Source of the DNA: an uncultured Candidatus Saccharibacteria bacterium
GTDB lineage: Bacteria; Patescibacteriota; Saccharimonadia; Saccharimonadales; Saccharimonadaceae
Assembly: GCA_948944455.1 (NCBI GenBank)
Contig: CARBES010000024.1
Coordinates: 1-16,095 of the forward strand
Direction of reading: 5' to 3'
DNA: 16,095 nucleotides
In this document: positions 1-7,372 of the stretch, in pieces
Position numbering within the stretch: position 1 is the stretch's first letter
How the letters are laid out: every line of letters starts with the position of its first letter
Notes under the pieces: generated by a model
The model's database searches: none
What the model saw: only the letters and a program-made list of their open reading frames with translations
Told to the model about the DNA's origin: nothing
Position numbers and translations under genes: made by a program

Positions 1-52
1 CACCGGGTTCTGGTCCCGGCATTCGGGGGTTCGAATCCCTCATCCCCAGCCA
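1..52 (+). tRNA. tRNA-Gln (anticodon CUG), 3' part
   Basis: This is the 3' portion of a tRNA cut by the left window edge. The anticodon stem CCGGG (3-7) pairs with CCCGG (15-19) around a 7-nt loop at 8-14, with anticodon CTG at 10-12, reading the Gln codon CAG. A T-arm with loop TTCGAAT follows (30-36), then the acceptor strand ATCCCCA (42-48), discriminator G49 and an encoded CCA at 50-52. A72 and discriminator G are typical of bacterial tRNA-Gln, which supports the identity. The D-arm and 5' acceptor strand lie outside the window. Confidence 0.93.
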
Positions 53-56
53 TAGC

Positions 57-84
57 AAAAACCGGACCCTTTGGTCTGGTTTTT
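57..84 (+). terminator. Intrinsic terminator of the tRNA-Gln gene
   Basis: An inverted repeat pairs 57-68 with 73-84 (core ACCGGACC / GGTCTGGT, one G-T pair) around a CTTT loop. The 3' arm ends in a run of T (80-84). It lies 5 nt after the tRNA CCA end, so the tRNA transcript probably ends here. The next 141 bp (85-225) contain no gene I can support. A weak AT-rich hairpin around 195-219 might end the converging ABC-F transcript. Confidence 0.85.
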
Positions 85-225
85 ACTATCTGAGGGGAGA
101 TAAGTATTGGGGTTCGGTTCGTTATTAGATGGCGGTGTGGTTACGGCGCGAGGTTCAGATGTGGCGGATGGAATGTGGCAAGCCAAAAACAGATTTAATA
201 AGAATTTCGTCTTATAAAATTAGAA

Positions 226-1935
226 CTAGATTAAATCAGAGTTAAGATAGTAATAGTATTCAAGCAGCTCGCGGGAATAGTTTTTGATGACAGCTAAATG
301 TGAAGCGTCTCCCTCGCGGGTACGGACGGGCTTTTTTATAGGAGTTTTCTTGTTGTCTTCGGATCTGTTGTCATTAGAATCATGTGACGGGACAATCAGC
401 ATGCGAGTAATACCGATTTGCTCGACGAAGGCTGGACTGTGACTAACCATAATAATGGTACCAGTATAAGTGGCGAGATTTTCGCCGATGATTTTTTGGG
501 TTTCAGGGTCGAAATGGTTAGTGGGCTCATCAAGTATGATTAGATTGGCGCGCTGGAGAAGAATTTTACAGAGAGCGACACGGGCTTTTTCGCCTGGTGA
601 GAGTACATTAACTTTTTTGTTCACGTCGTCGCCATAAAAAAGAAAATTAGAGAGTGCGCTACGAAGTTCAGTATCAGTAAAATCATAAGAGCGGACATTT
701 TCGAGGATGGTGCGAGATTCGTCGAGGATTTCTAATTCCTGAGCATAGTAAGCAATCGTAGTGTGCTGGCCAAGGATAACTGAGCCGCCTAGTGGCTGAA
801 GCTGGCCAACGATAAGTTTGAGTAAAGTAGATTTACCGACGCCGTTCTCGCCAACAATAAGGAATTTCTCGCCACGAGTGAGCGAGAAGGACAGCCCATC
901 GTAAAGTAGCGGACCATTCGAGTAGGCGAAGGAGAGGTTTTGTAATTCGAGCGGAGTCTTAGTGCTCTGCTTTGCGGGGGAAATATCGAGGTCAACGCGC
1001 TTGTATTCTTGTTCTCTAGTCTCGAGCTCAGCAAGCTTCTTAGCAAGGACTTTTTCGCGTTGATGCCCCATGCCGATGAGGGCAGTGTTACTACGCTTAG
1101 CGGCGCGGGCGCGAGCAACGAATTCGGACAGGCGTTTAATTTCGCGTTCTTGTTCGGTAATGCGGGCATCCTCGGCGGCCTTTTCTTCGGCGTATTGGCG
1201 GCGAAAGGTGGCGTAATTCCCTTTATAGACCTTCATTTTATGGGTAGTTTTGTTAACGAAGAGGGTTTTATTAGTGACAGTATTAAGAAAGTCGATGTCG
1301 TGAGAAATTACTAGTACAGTGCCATGGTAGTTGCGAAGGAAGTTAGTAACGAAAGATTTGGTCTCGACGTCAAGATGGTTGGTCGGCTCATCGAGCAATA
1401 AGAGGCCGGCATTCTCAAAAAGGACTCGAGCAAAGGCGACTTTTGATTTTTGACCGCCAGAGAGTTCCTTCATTGGATGATCCATGAGGTCGGAAAGATG
1501 CATTTTATCAAGGACTTTGAGCAGTTCATAATCAAAGTTAGCGATGTCGTAAGAATCAATAAGATCTTGAAGTTTAGTGATACGATCGAGGATTGCGTTG
1601 CTGTTGGGATATTTTGCAAGCTTTTCATATTCGGAATTTAGCTGATTTTGGAGTTGGTTGACGGGGCGACCAGAAGCGACGTACTCCCAGACGGTTTCCG
1701 CATCATGTTCGGGCGGAATGATAATTTCTTGCGGAAGGTGGCTGAGGCGGAGATTTTCAAGAGCGATTTCACCATCATCAAGTTGCTGCTCGCCGAGGAT
1801 AATGCGGAAAAGCGTGGATTTACCGGCTCCGTTTACTCCGACAATACCGACTTTATCACCTGTTTCAAGATCGAAACTACAGTCATCGTAAATGATTTTG
1901 GTGCCATAGGCGAGATGGAGGTGAGTAGCTTTCAT
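226..1935 (-). CDS. ABC-F family ATP-binding cassette protein
   Basis: A soluble protein of 569 residues with two ATP-binding cassettes and no membrane segments, the layout of ABC-F proteins, which act on the ribosome as translation factors or antibiotic-protection factors. Cassette 1 has Walker A GVNGAGKS (33-40), signature LSGGQ (158-162) and Walker B/catalytic DEPTNHLD (182-189). A charged, helical Arg/Lys/Glu-rich linker follows at about 245-315. Cassette 2 has Walker A GENGVGKS (362-369), signature LSPGE (445-449) and DEPTNHFD (469-476), with Phe in place of the usual Leu. The C-terminal tail is short and Tyr-rich, so there is no long Uup-like C-terminal domain. The ATG at 1935 is chosen because a TATAAT ends 6 nt upstream, which implies a leaderless message; no Shine-Dalgarno is present. 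The ABC-F subfamily cannot be told from sequence alone. Confidence 0.95.
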   Translation of the reverse strand: MKATHLHLAYGTKIIYDDCSFDLETGDKVGIVGVNGAGKSTLFRIILGEQQLDDGEIALENLRLSHLPQEIIIPPEHDAETVWEYVASGRPVNQLQNQLNSEYEKLAKYPNSNAILDRITKLQDLIDSYDIANFDYELLKVLDKMHLSDLMDHPMKELSGGQKSKVAFARVLFENAGLLLLDEPTNHLDVETKSFVTNFLRNYHGTVLVISHDIDFLNTVTNKTLFVNKTTHKMKVYKGNYATFRRQYAEEKAAEDARITEQEREIKRLSEFVARARAAKRSNTALIGMGHQREKVLAKKLAELETREQEYKRVDLDISPAKQSTKTPLELQNLSFAYSNGPLLYDGLSFSLTRGEKFLIVGENGVGKSTLLKLIVGQLQPLGGSVILGQHTTIAYYAQELEILDESRTILENVRSYDFTDTELRSALSNFLFYGDDVNKKVNVLSPGEKARVALCKILLQRANLIILDEPTNHFDPETQKIIGENLATYTGTIIMVSHSPAFVEQIGITRMLIVPSHDSNDNRSEDNKKTPIKKPVRTREGDASHLAVIKNYSRELLEYYYYLNSDLI

Positions 1936-1941
1936 TATTAT

Positions 1942-1950
1942 ATTATAACA
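1942..1950 (-). promoter_or_regulatory. Extended -10 promoter of the ABC-F gene (leaderless)
   Basis: On the minus strand TGTTATAAT occupies 1950-1942, an extended -10 (TGn-TATAAT). Exactly 6 nt separate it from the ATG at 1935, so the predicted +1 is the A of the start codon. No good -35 is seen at 17 bp, as is common with extended -10 promoters. The element begins 10 bp after the stop codon of the upstream NERD gene. Confidence 0.7.
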
Positions 1951-1959
1951 TACTTTAAG

Positions 1960-2649
1960 CTATTTTTCTTGCAAGGCAGAAATATGCTCGCTACGGGTAA
2001 TTGCTGTGGGGAGGATTCGGGCGGCTTGGAGGTTGGCGCGGATATTGGCAAGCTCAGTGGCGGAAAGTTGGGGTATTGGCTGATTAAGGATGGAACTGAT
2101 TAGACCGCGGAGTGCAGATTGAAGTACGACGTGGCAGCCACTAGGAAGATTAGTGATTGATTTTAATACGGCATTGTTGCCGAAAACGATGATGGAGTAA
2201 ACCGGAATTTGGGGTGAAAACAGCTCACTGAGTGCGGCAATATGAATAGCGTTTTGGCGGATAGGATTATAGAATTGGTGTTTTTCTTGGCCAAAGTTTA
2301 GAGTTTGAGTCCAGTAGCGTTGATTGCCGGCGCCGTAAATCCAGCCACTAAAATCTTTAGATTCAAATATAAAAACACCTTTTGATCCGAGCGCGATACA
2401 ATCAATTTGGACAACTTCTGAGCCAGGTAAACTACGGAGCGTAGCGAGGTCAAAGTTAGCGTTTTTCTGGTTGTAGATTGCGTTGTGACGAAAGTCTACC
2501 TTCGGAAAATAACAGTCGGGAAAAATATTTTCTGGAGCAAAAACATGTTGGAGACTGAAAATTAGGCGGTGCTCGGCCGGGGTGAGTTGGACTAGGTAAG
2601 GTGAAGTAACCTTGGTCCCACGGATTTTATAGGTTTCGGTGTTGCTCAT
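1960..2649 (-). CDS. NERD domain (nuclease-related) protein
   Basis: A 229-residue protein whose middle part matches the NERD domain, a fold related to restriction-type nucleases. It shows QIDCIAL (Asp83), then FIFESKDF (Glu96, Lys98), giving a D...ExK arrangement, and further on the typical W..........F.NP..QN..H pattern (Trp113, NPIRQN 128-133, His136). Nuclease activity is inferred from the family and not proven for most members. There is no signal peptide or membrane segment, so it should be cytoplasmic. The ATG lies 3 nt after the hemolysin III stop codon, indicating co-transcription. A TACTAT hexamer at 2660-2655, 5 nt before the ATG, might also give a leaderless message. The ABC-F gene follows 24 bp downstream. 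Confidence 0.85.
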   Translation of the reverse strand: MSNTETYKIRGTKVTSPYLVQLTPAEHRLIFSLQHVFAPENIFPDCYFPKVDFRHNAIYNQKNANFDLATLRSLPGSEVVQIDCIALGSKGVFIFESKDFSGWIYGAGNQRYWTQTLNFGQEKHQFYNPIRQNAIHIAALSELFSPQIPVYSIIVFGNNAVLKSITNLPSGCHVVLQSALRGLISSILNQPIPQLSATELANIRANLQAARILPTAITRSEHISALQEK

Positions 2650-2652
2650 ACT

Positions 2653-3291
2653 CTATAGTAAATATAAATAGATTGAGAGCCATTGTAAAACAGTACCAAC
2701 GATGCAAAGAAAGTGGAAGACACTGTGCATGTATTTTCGGCGCGCACCGATACCATAGAGAATTGCTCCGATTGAGTAGGATACGCCGCCAAGCAGCAAT
2801 AGCAAAACGCCCCCAAAGTGCATATGCTCAAATAACTGTGGTAAGCCGATGAGGATGCTCCAACCGTTAAGAAGATGACAGACAACTTCTAGTACTTGGA
2901 AGCGGTCAGTGTTGATGGCAGAAAACGTGATTCCGATGATACTGATAACAGCCACGAAAGCAAACATCCACCATCCTAAACTTCCACCGACGCCCAGCAA
3001 TGCAATAGGTATATAAGTACCGAAAACGAGTAGAAAGACGTTGCAGTGATCAAGCACGCGAAGAACTTTTTTGCCAGTAAGGCGTGGCGAAAGTGCGTGA
3101 TAGATACATGAGATTACGTAGAGAAGGATCATGGCAGTGCCAAATATCGAGACGGTCACATATTGCAATGCAGTGGTGGCTTTTACGAGCATTAGCACGA
3201 GTGCAACAATGCTAAATATGCCACAGAGACCATGGCTGATAGAGTTGATTAGCTCTTCCGCAAGAGAGTATTTTGGGATACGAATTGACAT
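2653..3291 (-). CDS. Hemolysin III / PAQR-family membrane protein
   Basis: A 212-residue polytopic membrane protein with about seven hydrophobic segments, the size and pattern of hemolysin III (TrhA/YqfA) in the PAQR superfamily. Conserved features are visible: NSISHG near the N-terminus (16-21), SxxxH (Ser61, His65), DH (81-82), and HxxxH near the C-terminus (His189, His193). In PAQR proteins these Ser/Asp/His positions form a metal site and hydrolase-like centre. The name hemolysin is historical; the physiological role in bacteria is probably membrane or lipid homeostasis. The ATG at 3291 is preceded by TAAAAT ending 6 nt upstream and has no properly spaced Shine-Dalgarno. It is the first gene of a minus-strand cluster with the NERD and ABC-F genes. 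Confidence 0.93.
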   Translation of the reverse strand: MSIRIPKYSLAEELINSISHGLCGIFSIVALVLMLVKATTALQYVTVSIFGTAMILLYVISCIYHALSPRLTGKKVLRVLDHCNVFLLVFGTYIPIALLGVGGSLGWWMFAFVAVISIIGITFSAINTDRFQVLEVVCHLLNGWSILIGLPQLFEHMHFGGVLLLLLGGVSYSIGAILYGIGARRKYMHSVFHFLCIVGTVLQWLSIYLYLL

Positions 3292-3297
3292 AACCTT

Positions 3298-3303
3298 ATT
3301 TTA
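3298..3303 (-). promoter_or_regulatory. -10 element of the hemolysin III gene (leaderless)
   Basis: TAAAAT at 3303-3298 on the minus strand ends 6 nt before the ATG at 3291, the same geometry as the ABC-F and pyridoxamine-oxidase-like promoters. The predicted transcript starts on the start codon. It sits just downstream of the fibro-slime terminator, so the two units are separated. Confidence 0.55.
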
Positions 3304-3317
3304 CTACGAAATGCATC

Positions 3318-3346
3318 AAAAAAGTGCGATGTCGCCATCGCACTTT
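3318..3346 (-). terminator. Intrinsic terminator of the fibro-slime gene
   Basis: Read on the minus strand, AAAGTGCGATG (3346-3336) pairs perfectly over 11 bp with CATCGCACTTT (3331-3321) around a GCGA tetraloop, and a T run continues to 3318. It starts 12 bp after the fibro-slime stop codon. Confidence 0.92.
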
Positions 3347-3357
3347 GGTTGGATTAG

Positions 3358-5832
3358 TTATTTTTTGGTTTTGCTAGCCGATTTAACTGCAGCACGGCTG
3401 GCGGTCACTTTGTTTTTGGACGCACTCTTTGCGGTCGATTTAGTGGCTTTATTTAAAGCCTTCTTCATGCTAGTAGTGCTTTTTGGCATAGGTCGCGGCT
3501 TACGGTTGTTAGCGGCGCGGGCAGCGGTCTCGAGATCGAGATACTTTCGCAGAGAGAAGTAAGTTGCGAAGGAGCCTGCAAAGATCAGAAGCGTGACGAG
3601 AACGAAACCCTGGGACAAGATGGCGCTGGCAAAATATTGTTCAAAGATTGGCGCAACATACTCGTCGATAATCCCAGTGTTTGGCACAAAGGCGACTTCG
3701 CCGAGCGGGCCAGTGTAGATAAGATCGCCATCAATGATGTCCGAAGGTATAGTCGGAAGCTGTGGTAGGTTGTCGTTGGGATCATCTGGCGTGGTTGGGT
3801 CGTCCGGGGTGGTCGGATCGGTTGGGTTAGTAGGAGGCAATTCGACCCTTTTATAGACTACGGTGTGTTCAACGTCTTGAGCGGGTACGGTTCCGGAAAC
3901 GGTCGGCTCATCCGTAGTATAGCCTTTAACTTCTGGTGAGGGGATGTTGTACGGGTCGCCTTCGGTGTAGGTTCCAATGTATGGATCAACTAGAGTGTTA
4001 CCCTGCTCGTCCACATAGTTGATTGTTACGGTGTGCTTTGGTTTTGCTGGTTGATCTGGCTTCTCTTCGGGAACTTTAGAGTAGATTACGGTATAGGTCA
4101 GATCTTCGTCTCGCATGGTGCCAGTGATTACGGCCTGGTCGGGAGTATAACCATCGATGTCTGGCGAATCGATTGAGAAGTCTTGTCCAACTGTTACAAC
4201 GCGAGAGATTGGGTCGTGAGCAATGGTATGTTCTTCGTCGTCGTAGACATAGTTAACGGTAACGGTATGTTCCGAGACAATTTCTTCCTGACGACCAGTA
4301 TAATTGAGTTGAGTATGATCATAAGTTACGCCAGATGCCCCACGAAGCTCGGTATAGAAGCTGGTCAAGGCAGTGATGGTGCCGGTTGGATTATCGGATG
4401 TTTCAGCAAAATAACGGAAATAGAGTGTGTCGCCGGCCTGACCGTGTGGAGCCATTTGAATTGAATTAGCTAATTTGAAACCATCTATAGAGTTCAGGGG
4501 TGCTGAGATCTCGATGTTTTGCCAAGAGTCTGGATCATCAGGGGTTTTGGTATAGTAGAGAGTGTTTATGTCGAGTGGGATGAAGCCGCTATTAGTGACA
4601 TTCTGCTCAGTGCCATCTTCGTTAGGGGCTTTTGAGCTGTCATTGATGTAAGCGGCAATACGCTCGAGGTTAAGGATGCTCTCTGGATCACGGTTAGTGA
4701 TGCTGGTGTTATACTGAACGAGGTTGCTGGCGCTTTCGCCGACTTTACCGATAATCTCGCCCTCAAGGTTACTGTCGGCGGAGATTGGCCAGTTCATGTT
4801 TGAGATTGTGATGCGAGTATTCGACTCGCTGGTGCTACGTTCGGCGTAGAAGAAATCCAGGTTTACGACGTCGCCAGATTTTAAGCCTAAGTCATAAGTA
4901 GTAGTTTCTGGCTTACGAGGGCAGGCATTTTCGACTTGACTATTATAGATGTCGTAGCCGATCATGCGAGGGTCTCTCACGTTCTGTTGGCGGCAAGAGG
5001 CATCGGCGACGTTGTTGACCGTAGAAATAACCCTACCGTTTTGGTCAATCGTGAAGTATCCTTCAGTATCCATGTGGAGACCGCCAAGGTCGAGCACGAG
5101 CTGTCCATCTAAGAAGACCCATACGTCATCATCACCGCTAAACCAGAACTGTTCCGAACCGTCAGCAGAAATTTTCATTGGAATGCGCATGTGGGCGGTA
5201 AAGTGAAAGTTGTGACCGGTGCTGGTGGCTTCATCGTCGTTTGAGAAATCTACATCATCGAGTGGAAAAGTTCCCTTGCTACCATACTCGTAGGTATTAT
5301 TGCCGGTGCGATGAAAAGTTACTTCACGTTCATATTGCTTCGAGAGCTGCTTGCCGTTTTGATCGGTGGTTTCGTGGAACCAACGGTAGAAGTTGTCCGT
5401 GGTTCGAACTGGATCATTGCCAATAACATTAGCCGTAAAAACATCGTGGTAGGCATTCCAGGCATCGGTGCTATTGTTATAGGTTGGGACTGGTAAGCCA
5501 TCGGCGCCAAGTTGGCTCTTGACGATATTTTTAATGATTCCCTTTGCATAGAGGCGACAAAGTGACCATTCGAATTGGCGATCTGGGTCAGTGCATGAGT
5601 CTTGACGTTGATCCCAATAGGTGATTGGTATGGTAATCTCCTCAGGATTGCCGAGCGAGGCGACTTCCCAAGAAGATGGAATTCCGTTTTCGTTAGCAAC
5701 ACTCTCGAGGGACATTGCCCGTACTAACGAGGAAACACCAATTATGGCCAGCACTAAGAATGACACGCAGGCCATTACTCGAGCGGCTGAGCATATGTAG
5801 TGTTTCATGATCTTTTGTTTATATTTTTTCAT
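3358..5832 (-). CDS. Secreted fibro-slime domain protein with two MucBP repeats, VPNTG motif and basic tail
   Basis: A large surface protein (824 residues from the ATG at 5832). A Lys-rich N-terminus and a hydrophobic stretch ending near VRA form a signal peptide (about 1-40). Residues around 60-365 form a fibro-slime/PA14-like region with the typical GDDDVWVFLDG (about 230-240) and DLGGLH. Two tandem MucBP-type repeats follow (about 518-583 and 600-666), both starting HTVT(V/I)NYV, then a Pro/Thr/Asp linker. VPNTG (716-720) resembles a sortase motif, but about 14 residues separate it from the membrane segment (about 735-760). The protein ends in a roughly 50-residue Lys/Ala/Ser-rich tail (about 775-824). 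Start choice: AAAGG at 5843-5839 is 6 nt from the ATG at 5832 but touches the ATG at 5838. Probably an adhesin or host-contact protein; binding partner unknown. Confidence 0.9.
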   Translation of the reverse strand: MKKYKQKIMKHYICSAARVMACVSFLVLAIIGVSSLVRAMSLESVANENGIPSSWEVASLGNPEEITIPITYWDQRQDSCTDPDRQFEWSLCRLYAKGIIKNIVKSQLGADGLPVPTYNNSTDAWNAYHDVFTANVIGNDPVRTTDNFYRWFHETTDQNGKQLSKQYEREVTFHRTGNNTYEYGSKGTFPLDDVDFSNDDEATSTGHNFHFTAHMRIPMKISADGSEQFWFSGDDDVWVFLDGQLVLDLGGLHMDTEGYFTIDQNGRVISTVNNVADASCRQQNVRDPRMIGYDIYNSQVENACPRKPETTTYDLGLKSGDVVNLDFFYAERSTSESNTRITISNMNWPISADSNLEGEIIGKVGESASNLVQYNTSITNRDPESILNLERIAAYINDSSKAPNEDGTEQNVTNSGFIPLDINTLYYTKTPDDPDSWQNIEISAPLNSIDGFKLANSIQMAPHGQAGDTLYFRYFAETSDNPTGTITALTSFYTELRGASGVTYDHTQLNYTGRQEEIVSEHTVTVNYVYDDEEHTIAHDPISRVVTVGQDFSIDSPDIDGYTPDQAVITGTMRDEDLTYTVIYSKVPEEKPDQPAKPKHTVTINYVDEQGNTLVDPYIGTYTEGDPYNIPSPEVKGYTTDEPTVSGTVPAQDVEHTVVYKRVELPPTNPTDPTTPDDPTTPDDPNDNLPQLPTIPSDIIDGDLIYTGPLGEVAFVPNTGIIDEYVAPIFEQYFASAILSQGFVLVTLLIFAGSFATYFSLRKYLDLETAARAANNRKPRPMPKSTTSMKKALNKATKSTAKSASKNKVTASRAAVKSASKTKK

Positions 5833-5866
5833 ATGCATCCTTTATATAATATAAAAACTTACGTTT

Positions 5867-5895
5867 ATTATATAGTATGCTTATGCTTGGGTCAA
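5867..5895 (-). promoter_or_regulatory. Sigma-70-type promoter of the fibro-slime gene
   Basis: On the minus strand TTGACC (5895-5890) and TATAAT (5872-5867) are separated by 17 bp, close to the vegetative consensus. The predicted +1 near 5860 leaves a leader of under 30 nt that carries the AAAGG ribosome-binding site. It lies back to back with the methyltransferase promoter. Confidence 0.85.
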
Positions 5896-5914
5896 TATTT
5901 TTTAGCAAAACTCC

Positions 5915-5943
5915 TTGCGCTAAGATGGAGAAGTCGGTATAAT
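5915..5943 (+). promoter_or_regulatory. Promoter of the methyltransferase-like gene
   Basis: TTGCGC (5915-5920), a 17-bp spacer and TATAAT (5938-5943). The predicted +1 is near 5950, giving a leader of about 74 nt that ends in a consensus AGGAGG at 6009-6014. The leader is longer than others in the window, but I see no convincing riboswitch fold in it. Confidence 0.75.
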
Positions 5944-6023
5944 GAAAGTGTAAGCAGCTGGGTGGCGTGTTCTTTAGGTTTTGGGCCGCTTAGTAGTTTA
6001 ACAAAATTAGGAGGTGCATGATA

Positions 6024-7226
6024 ATGGGACAATTATCACGCGAAGGTATCTTTTTTCAGCATCCGATGAACAGTCTGATGCTGAAGGGCACATCGTTGGC
6101 GCAGTATGATCCGCAGGAGCTGGCAATTCAGTATATCCAGCTGGCAAAAGGCGGGGAAGTGCCAACGGACGAGCAGGTTGACCTGGTTCGTGAGCGCGTT
6201 ATTAGCTTTTGCACGAAGGTGCACGGAAATAACACGGAGGCTTTACAGAGAGATGTCGCCGGCATCGACGAGATCTGGCCGGAAATGCGCGAGCGTTTCA
6301 AGAACAGCCTGAGTTTAACGCAGATGATGTTGAATTACGGGGCTGACTCGCGTTATTTCTATGAGTATCTGTTTCTGACTGGCAAGGGCCTCTGCGCGGT
6401 TTCTTTGGAAGCTAAGGACGGCTATGCGATTCCGGTGTCCGCTGGTAACTTGAAGGGCGGTGGGTTCGCTTTCGAGAAGGTTCCGAAAGACGATTGGTTT
6501 ATCCTGATCTGTGTCGAGGAGCCGAGCTTTGTGGCTCGGCGTGCAACGGACGGTGTATTCCAGACTATTCTCCGCGAGGCTGATTCTATCTTTGAGGCGG
6601 GGGCAGGCTTATTGCCGGCTTACCGTAACTATGGTTATCCTTTAGGGGAACCGAAACAGCGTATCGTGGCCTGCGATTCTGATCCGCGGATGCTGGATTT
6701 TCTGTCGTTGGTGTTTGAAAAGCCTTTGGGGGAATATGGCATCCAGTATGTGATCGGCGATTTGCTGGAAGTGATGGCGCGCCCGGAATATTATGGGCAG
6801 TTCAAGGTTGTCCGGATGACGGGCATTTTGTCCTACTTCCCTGATCCGGCGGAGCGCAGGCAGATTATGCTTTTGGCGCAGAAGTTACTGAAGCCGGGTG
6901 GCGTCATTTTGACCGATGATTGGGTGATCGGCATGTCGTTGGTGCGTTCGAGCCTGACGACCTTGTGGCCGCTCGACCCTGAGGATTCACATCCCCTGAC
7001 TCCGGCGAAAAGCGTTGAAGATGCGATCGCCGGTATGGATAAAATCTGCCGCGAGTTGAAGCTTCCCTATATTCACATTAAGGACTTTTGCAACGGCAAT
7101 AGCCATTGCTGGACGCAGGAGCATGCTACGGCGAAGTGTGTGATGTATATGGTGGGCGACGAGGTATCGGTTGACAAGATCGATGTCATCAGCGGCGCAA
7201 CTTTACCTGGTGTATGCTCTTATTGA
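6024..7226 (+). CDS. Class I SAM-dependent methyltransferase-like protein
   Basis: A cytoplasmic protein of 400 residues from the ATG at 6024. Its C-terminal half follows the Rossmann methyltransferase order: motif I IFEAGAG (about 189-195), acidic end of beta2 VACDSDP (215-221), YVIGDLLE (242-249), FKVVRMTGILSYF (beta4 region), and LLKPGGVILTDD (288-299). The N-terminal half (1-180) is not recognised and may carry substrate specificity; the substrate is unknown. The start at 6024 is preferred because AGGAGG (6009-6014) is 9 nt away, against 3 nt for the ATG at 6018. Codon use is richer in G/C than in neighbours (CTG, CAG, GAG, CGC frequent; 60-base lines I counted were about 50-55% GC). It is alone between its own promoter and terminator, so recent transfer or a specialised, well-expressed gene are both possible. 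Confidence 0.75.
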   Translation: MGQLSREGIFFQHPMNSLMLKGTSLAQYDPQELAIQYIQLAKGGEVPTDEQVDLVRERVISFCTKVHGNNTEALQRDVAGIDEIWPEMRERFKNSLSLTQMMLNYGADSRYFYEYLFLTGKGLCAVSLEAKDGYAIPVSAGNLKGGGFAFEKVPKDDWFILICVEEPSFVARRATDGVFQTILREADSIFEAGAGLLPAYRNYGYPLGEPKQRIVACDSDPRMLDFLSLVFEKPLGEYGIQYVIGDLLEVMARPEYYGQFKVVRMTGILSYFPDPAERRQIMLLAQKLLKPGGVILTDDWVIGMSLVRSSLTTLWPLDPEDSHPLTPAKSVEDAIAGMDKICRELKLPYIHIKDFCNGNSHCWTQEHATAKCVMYMVGDEVSVDKIDVISGATLPGVCSY

Positions 7227-7264
7227 GCAGCCGGCTGACTTCGTGAGCATCTTGGCACATTCCT

Positions 7265-7301
7265 AAAAATCCCCTGGTCGAATTGGCTAGGGGATCTTTT
7301 T
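7265..7301 (+). terminator. Intrinsic terminator of the methyltransferase-like gene
   Basis: ATCCCCT (7269-7275) pairs with AGGGGAT (7289-7295) around a 13-nt loop region, followed by CTTTTT (7296-7301). It is 39 bp after the stop codon and just before the promoter of the next gene. Confidence 0.85.
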
Positions 7302-7315
7302 GTGTTCTTTAAAAC

Positions 7316-7345
7316 TTGACGAATATAAAACGTCTGTGCTAAACT
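7316..7345 (+). promoter_or_regulatory. Promoter with extended -10 for the 7TM/CAP unit
   Basis: TTGACG (7316-7321) is followed after 18 bp by TAAACT (7340-7345), with TGC immediately before it (7337-7339), an extended -10. The predicted +1 is near 7352 and the leader contains AGGAGG. It shares TTGACG and the GTGCTAAA core with the antiporter promoter at 12903-12930. Confidence 0.75.
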
Positions 7346-7372
7346 TAAACTAAGTATTTTGTAGGAGGTTAT

